A stretch of 64,000 bases of DNA, taken from NCBI RefSeq assembly GCF_000935125.1, contig NZ_JRKI01000062.1, forward strand, positions 124,001-188,000, written 5' to 3'. Below the pieces are notes generated by a model. The model was not told the DNA's origin. It saw nothing but the letters and a program-made list of their open reading frames with translations, and did not search any database. Shown piece by piece: positions 60,704 through 64,000 of this stretch. How positions within the stretch are numbered: the stretch's first letter is position 1; every line of letters starts with the position of its first letter. Source of the DNA: Streptomyces natalensis ATCC 27448 (lineage in GTDB: Bacteria > Actinomycetota > Actinomycetes > Streptomycetales > Streptomycetaceae). A program made the translations under genes and the position numbers.

Positions 60704-62908
60704 GTGAATCACGACGACGACCGCGAACTGTTCAACCGGCTTGAAGCCGATATGGCCGCCGACGCCGCCCGCCAGGAGGGCGCGGAGGTGGTGGACCTGA
60801 ACAAGGCCCGCTCCGCCCGCGAGGCAGCCGACGAATCGCCCAACCCGGAGCCGACCACCGGCCGCCCCGCGCAAACGGATCTATCCGCCCGGGTGCTGGT
60901 GGACGGCCCCGACATCAAGGGCCCGGGTTACCTGGGCAGGCTGATGGGGGCCAAGCGCCGGGCGATCGTCCCGGAGTGGCTGAAGTCCACTGACGAGCTG
61001 AAGACAGCCGCCACCTGGGTCGCCGGCCACTATGGCCACATGGCCGGGTACCACGCGCTGCGCTCCCCGGTCTACGCCGCACGCCTGGCCTTCCAGGCAC
61101 CGCGAGGGGCAGCGAGGTTCCTGGGCGGCACGATGCGCTGGGCCTCTGACGGGGAAGGCGACCCGGTGCGCCGCGCCATGGTGGCCAAGGAGGACGCTGC
61201 CACCTACCTCAAGCTCTCCCGCCAGCGCGACGGCCGCGTGCGGCTGCGCACGCTGGTGGTGGTCCTGGCTTCCTTCATCGGACTGGGAGCCGCGCTCGCC
61301 CTGTACGTGCTCGCCCCGGCCTGGCTCATGACCCTGTCGGTCAGCACGATCGTCCTGGCCCTGGGCTGGGCAGGGGACGCGGCCGATGCCCCCGTCATCA
61401 ACCGGGCCGTGGAGCTGCCCAAGGCCCAGAAGCTCACCTCGGACATCGTCCTGAGGGCGCTGGGCGCGCTGGGTATCCCGGCGATCAACCAGGCCCAGTC
61501 CAAGGGCCGCGAGGGATTCACCTTCACCGCGCCCATCACCCGCGACGGCCCCGGCTGGCGCGCTGAAGGCGACCTGCCCTACGGCGTGACCGTCACCGAC
61601 GTCATCGAGCGCCGCGACAAGCTGGCCTCAGGTCTGCGTCGGCCGCTGGGCTGCGTGTGGCCCGAGGCAGTGCCTGACGAGCACACCGGCCGCCTGGTGC
61701 TGTGGGTGGGCGACCAGGACATGTCCAAGGCCAAGAAGCCTGCGTGGCCGCTGGCCAAGTCCGGGACGGTGGACCTGTTCAAGCCGGTGCCGTTCGGCAC
61801 CGACCAGCGGGGACGCTGGGTCAGCGTCACGCTGATGTACATCGCGGGCATCATCGGCGCCATCCCCCGCATGGGTAAGACCTTCCTGCTGCGGCTGCTG
61901 CTGCTCATCGCTGCCCTGGACCCGAGGGCCGAGCTGCACACCTACGACATGAAGGGCACCGGCGACCTGGACCCCGTCGGCAACGCCGTCTCCCACCGGC
62001 ACGCCGCCGGCGATGACGACGAAGCCATCGAGTACGTCATCCGGGACTTCCGCGAGCTGCGCAACGAGCTGCGGCGCCGCACCAAGATGATCCGCTCCCT
62101 GCCCCGCGACATCTGCCCAGAGTCGAAGGTGACGTCCGAGCTGGCCAGCAAGAAGGAACTCGGGCTGCACCCGATCGTGATCGGGGTGGACGAGTGCCAG
62201 GTCCTCTTCGAACACCCCAAGTACAAGGACGAGTTCGAGGAGATCGCCACCGACCTGGTCAAGCGCGGCCCGGCCACCGGGATCGTGCTGCTGCTGGCCA
62301 CCCAGCGGCCGGACGCCAAGGCGCTGCCCACCGGCATCTCCGCGAACGCCTCGGCCCGTTGGTGCCTGAAGGTCATGGGCCAGCTGGAGAACGACATGGT
62401 CCTGGGCACCTCCGCCTACAAGCGCGGGGTGCGCGCCACGATGTTTTCCTGGGCCGACAAGGGCATCCACTACTTCGTCGGCGAAGGCTCCGACGCCCGG
62501 ATCGTCGGCTCCGTCTACGTCGATGGCGTCGGCGCCGACGCCATCGCGCTGCGGGCCCGAACGGCCCGCGAGGACGCCGGCACCCTCTCCGGCCACGCGC
62601 TCGGCGAGGAGCCCGAGGCGGACGCATCGGCAGCGTATGACCTGCTGCGGGACCTCCTCGGCGTGATCCCGGCCGAAGAGGCCAAGGTCTGGAACGAAAC
62701 CGTCGTGGCCCGCCTGGCCGAGCTGCGGCCCGAGGTCTACGGCGAATGGGCCGCCGAACAGCTCACCACCGCCCTCAAGCCCTACGGCATCGAGACCGTC
62801 CAGATCGGCCGCCGCATCAACGGCAAGGTCGTCAACCGGCGCGGCATCGAGCGCGCCCACATCACCGCTGCAGTAGCAGAGCGTGACGGAAAGCGCGACG
62901 CCGGATGA
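60704..62908 (+). CDS. FtsK/SpoIIIE-type DNA translocase (TraB-like)
   Basis: A 734-residue conjugation motor. Two membrane helices lie at about 185-230 (LVVVLASFIGLGAALALYVLAPAWLM, SVSTIVLALGWAGDA). The motor domain has a Walker A of the form GAIPRMGKT (about residues 383-391), Walker B VIGVDECQVLFEH, and the FtsK-type LLATQRPDAKALPTGISANASARWCL. A C-terminal winged helix-like region (about 640-734) may read DNA direction repeats. Streptomyces transfer double-stranded DNA between hyphae with one such protein. GTG start after GGAAGGAAGCAG. Confidence 0.93.
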   Translation: MNHDDDRELFNRLEADMAADAARQEGAEVVDLNKARSAREAADESPNPEPTTGRPAQTDLSARVLVDGPDIKGPGYLGRLMGAKRRAIVPEWLKSTDELKTAATWVAGHYGHMAGYHALRSPVYAARLAFQAPRGAARFLGGTMRWASDGEGDPVRRAMVAKEDAATYLKLSRQRDGRVRLRTLVVVLASFIGLGAALALYVLAPAWLMTLSVSTIVLALGWAGDAADAPVINRAVELPKAQKLTSDIVLRALGALGIPAINQAQSKGREGFTFTAPITRDGPGWRAEGDLPYGVTVTDVIERRDKLASGLRRPLGCVWPEAVPDEHTGRLVLWVGDQDMSKAKKPAWPLAKSGTVDLFKPVPFGTDQRGRWVSVTLMYIAGIIGAIPRMGKTFLLRLLLLIAALDPRAELHTYDMKGTGDLDPVGNAVSHRHAAGDDDEAIEYVIRDFRELRNELRRRTKMIRSLPRDICPESKVTSELASKKELGLHPIVIGVDECQVLFEHPKYKDEFEEIATDLVKRGPATGIVLLLATQRPDAKALPTGISANASARWCLKVMGQLENDMVLGTSAYKRGVRATMFSWADKGIHYFVGEGSDARIVGSVYVDGVGADAIALRARTAREDAGTLSGHALGEEPEADASAAYDLLRDLLGVIPAEEAKVWNETVVARLAELRPEVYGEWAAEQLTTALKPYGIETVQIGRRINGKVVNRRGIERAHITAAVAERDGKRDAG

Positions 62909-62914
62909 GCCCGC

Positions 62915-62960
62915 GGGGCCGCTATCGCTAGCAGTAACCCTCGCTAACGTTAGCGGCCCC
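62915..62960. repeat. Inverted repeats downstream of traB
   Basis: GGGGCCGCTA (62915-62924) and TAGCGGCCCC (62951-62960) are perfect arms; between and after them are further CGCTAGC/GCTAACG/CCGCTAGC copies up to about 63006. It lies in the 140-bp gap after traB. It could be a terminator or part of the clt transfer locus. Confidence 0.6.
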
Positions 62961-63048
62961 GCTAGCGCCCCGCACCACATCTGATCAGGCCGCTAGCGGA
63001 TAGCGGCCCACCTGCGGAAACCCCAGAAAACCGCCCTGGAGGCCGTTC

Positions 63049-63300
63049 ATGACCCCCACCGCCCTCGCTATCACCTTCCCACTCATAGTTACTTTCTGTT
63101 ACGTAGCTCTGTGTGCGGTCAGCCCGTTCGGCAACTGCCGCAAGTGCCGCGGCTTCGGCTACGCGCTCAAGAAAGACCGCCGCGGACGCCTCAGCCCCGG
63201 CAAGACCTGCCGCCGCTGCCACGGCGACCGCAAGCGCATCCGCGTCGGCCGCCACCTGTTCAACGTCGCCGCCCGCCTCCACCGCGACGGCACCCGCTGA
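63049..63300 (+). CDS. Membrane-anchored zinc-ribbon-like protein
   Basis: An 83-residue protein: one N-terminal membrane helix (ALAITFPLIVTFCYVALCAV) and two CxxCxG-like pairs (NCRKCRGFGYALKKDRRG, TCRRCHGDRKR), like a DnaJ zinc module, followed by a basic tail. It probably binds zinc on the cytoplasmic side. Its stop codon overlaps the next ATG (TGATG). Small CxxC proteins after traB are typical of AICEs. Confidence 0.75.
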   Translation: MTPTALAITFPLIVTFCYVALCAVSPFGNCRKCRGFGYALKKDRRGRLSPGKTCRRCHGDRKRIRVGRHLFNVAARLHRDGTR

Positions 63301-63428
63301 TGCGCAGCGCACTGCGCACCGCCGCCGCCATCGTCCTGCTCGGTCTCGCGGCAGCCTCCTGCCCCGCCCACCACCCCGCCCCGAAGCCCAACCCCACCAC
63401 CCAGAAAGGAATCCCGGCATGGCCGTGA
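63300..63428 (+). CDS. Putative small lipoprotein
   Basis: A 42-residue protein: basic start, hydrophobic stretch ALRTAAAIVLLGLAAAS and a lipobox-like AAASC, then a Pro/His-rich tail (PAHHPAPKPNP). Translationally coupled to the preceding gene by a one-base overlap; its 3' end overlaps the start of the next frame by 10 bp. Confidence 0.55.
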   Translation: MRSALRTAAAIVLLGLAAASCPAHHPAPKPNPTTQKGIPAWP

Positions 63429-63607
63429 CCATCTCCCTCGTCGCCCTGTTCGGCCTCGTCCTGTTCTTCCTGCTCCGCTCCAAGACCCTCGGCTACGGCT
63501 CCGCGTTCGTGGCCATCATGTTCGGCTTCTTGCTCGCCTCCACCGGAGCGTCGGGCCCGATCAACCAGCTCACCCACGCCGTTGTCGACTCCGTGCGGCA
63601 CCTGTAG
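63419..63607 (+). CDS. Small two-helix membrane protein
   Basis: A 62-residue protein with two membrane segments (AVTISLVALFGLVLFFLLR and YGSAFVAIMFGFLLAST), ending NQLTHAVVDSVRHL. AGAAAGGAA precedes the ATG inside the previous gene's end. It is typical of the small hydrophobic proteins co-transcribed with traB in spreading operons. Confidence 0.72.
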   Translation: MAVTISLVALFGLVLFFLLRSKTLGYGSAFVAIMFGFLLASTGASGPINQLTHAVVDSVRHL

Positions 63608-63615
63608 GGCCGGCC

Positions 63616-64000
63616 GTGAACGACCACCTCACCGCGCGACACCGGCTCGCCGCCGCGGCCCCGAAAGCAGCGCCGGCCGTCGCCACCTCCACCGTGCTGA
63701 TCCTGGCCCGGATCTGGAACGCCAATGGCGCCGAACACTCCGTTGGCGACGCCTGGTTGATGGGCACCCTCGCCGGTGCCGCAGCGCTGGCCGGCACCGT
63801 GGCGGCCACTGGACGGCACGGCAACGGCGAACTCACCGCTACCGCGTTCGCCACCTCCGGCGCCCTTGCCGTGGCCGGGGTGGCCGCCTACGCCGAACCC
63901 CTCGCCCCTGCCCTGGTCCTGTGGGCGGTCGCCACGATCCTCGGCTACGTCCTGGCCGCCCGCTACTGGCGCCAGGACCGCCGCGAGGCCACCGCGCACC
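63616..64000 (+). CDS. Membrane protein, truncated by the window edge
   Basis: An open frame from GTG 63616 runs off the right edge (128 codons seen). It shows a membrane helix near residues 20-35 (APAVATSTVLILARIWN), further hydrophobic segments around 45-60 (LMGTLAGAAALAGTVAA) and 85-120 (TSGALAVAGVAAYAEPLAPALVLWAVATILGYVLAARYW), and then a basic end. It probably belongs to the same transfer/spreading operon. No homology can be named. Confidence 0.65.
   Translation, partial: MNDHLTARHRLAAAAPKAAPAVATSTVLILARIWNANGAEHSVGDAWLMGTLAGAAALAGTVAATGRHGNGELTATAFATSGALAVAGVAAYAEPLAPALVLWAVATILGYVLAARYWRQDRREATAH

Overview
This is chromosomal DNA of a Streptomyces (high-GC actinobacterium). The evidence is third-position G/C codon use throughout, GTG starts, ATGA/TAATG start-stop overlaps, DasR-type (dre) and PHO-box operators, a parS pair of the Streptomyces type, and the gene order groEL2 - csp - thrC - gpgS/otsA/otsB - nagKA - cdgB ... 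msiK ... rlmB/cysS/ispFD/carD ... phoPR/phoU, which matches the core region I remember from S. coelicolor around SCO4296 to SCO4228.

Regions. (1) 1-26 kb, mostly core: groEL2 start with two tandem CIRCE operators; a cold-shock gene; thrC plus a ThiS/MoaD-like gene behind a SAM riboswitch; glucosyl-3-phosphoglycerate synthase and trehalose-phosphate synthase/phosphatase; a DasR-type GlcNAc locus (sugar-binding lipoprotein, nagK, nagA, sugar kinase); a parS pair; a CBM protein; the diguanylate cyclase cdgB; flavin reductase, arfB, a TerD protein; a Xre regulator divergent from a second methionine aminopeptidase with three phased operators; a pentapeptide protein; a decayed quinone oxidoreductase; an M24 peptidase; a DesK/NarL-type two-component pair. 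(2) 26-30.9 kb, a small accessory segment: a bacterial dynamin-like GTPase, an IS3 transposase remnant, a DUF6232 membrane protein with a small partner sharing a GNVG-type terminal motif, and an integrase remnant abutting tRNA-Thr(TGT). (3) 31-46.6 kb, core again: msiK, a sugar nucleotidyltransferase, DoxX protein, rlmB, cysS, a PPOX protein, ispF/ispD, carD, a PCuAC-like lipoprotein, phoP/phoR divergent from phoU across two PHO boxes, and a cysteine-rich mini-protein.

(4) 47.2-56.7 kb is the most interesting accessory stretch. An operon encodes a small helical protein and an NB-ARC/TPR (NLR-like) ATPase that carry matching short motifs at their C- and N-termini respectively, the layout of a homotypic amyloid-type signalling pair. 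Next to it is a three-gene operon: membrane protein, CHAT (caspase-like) protease and a Pepco-like protein. A creatininase-family gene and a frameshifted Xre/TPR regulator follow.

(5) From about 56.8 kb to the right edge lies part of an actinomycete integrative and conjugative element (AICE). A GntR repressor faces a transfer operon across three CCTAGG operators; the operon leader carries an rRNA boxA-like antitermination sequence; then come small genes, a GGDEF protein, a Spd-like membrane protein, an FtsK/SpoIIIE-type TraB translocase and small membrane proteins. Integrase, excisionase and replication genes must lie outside the window.
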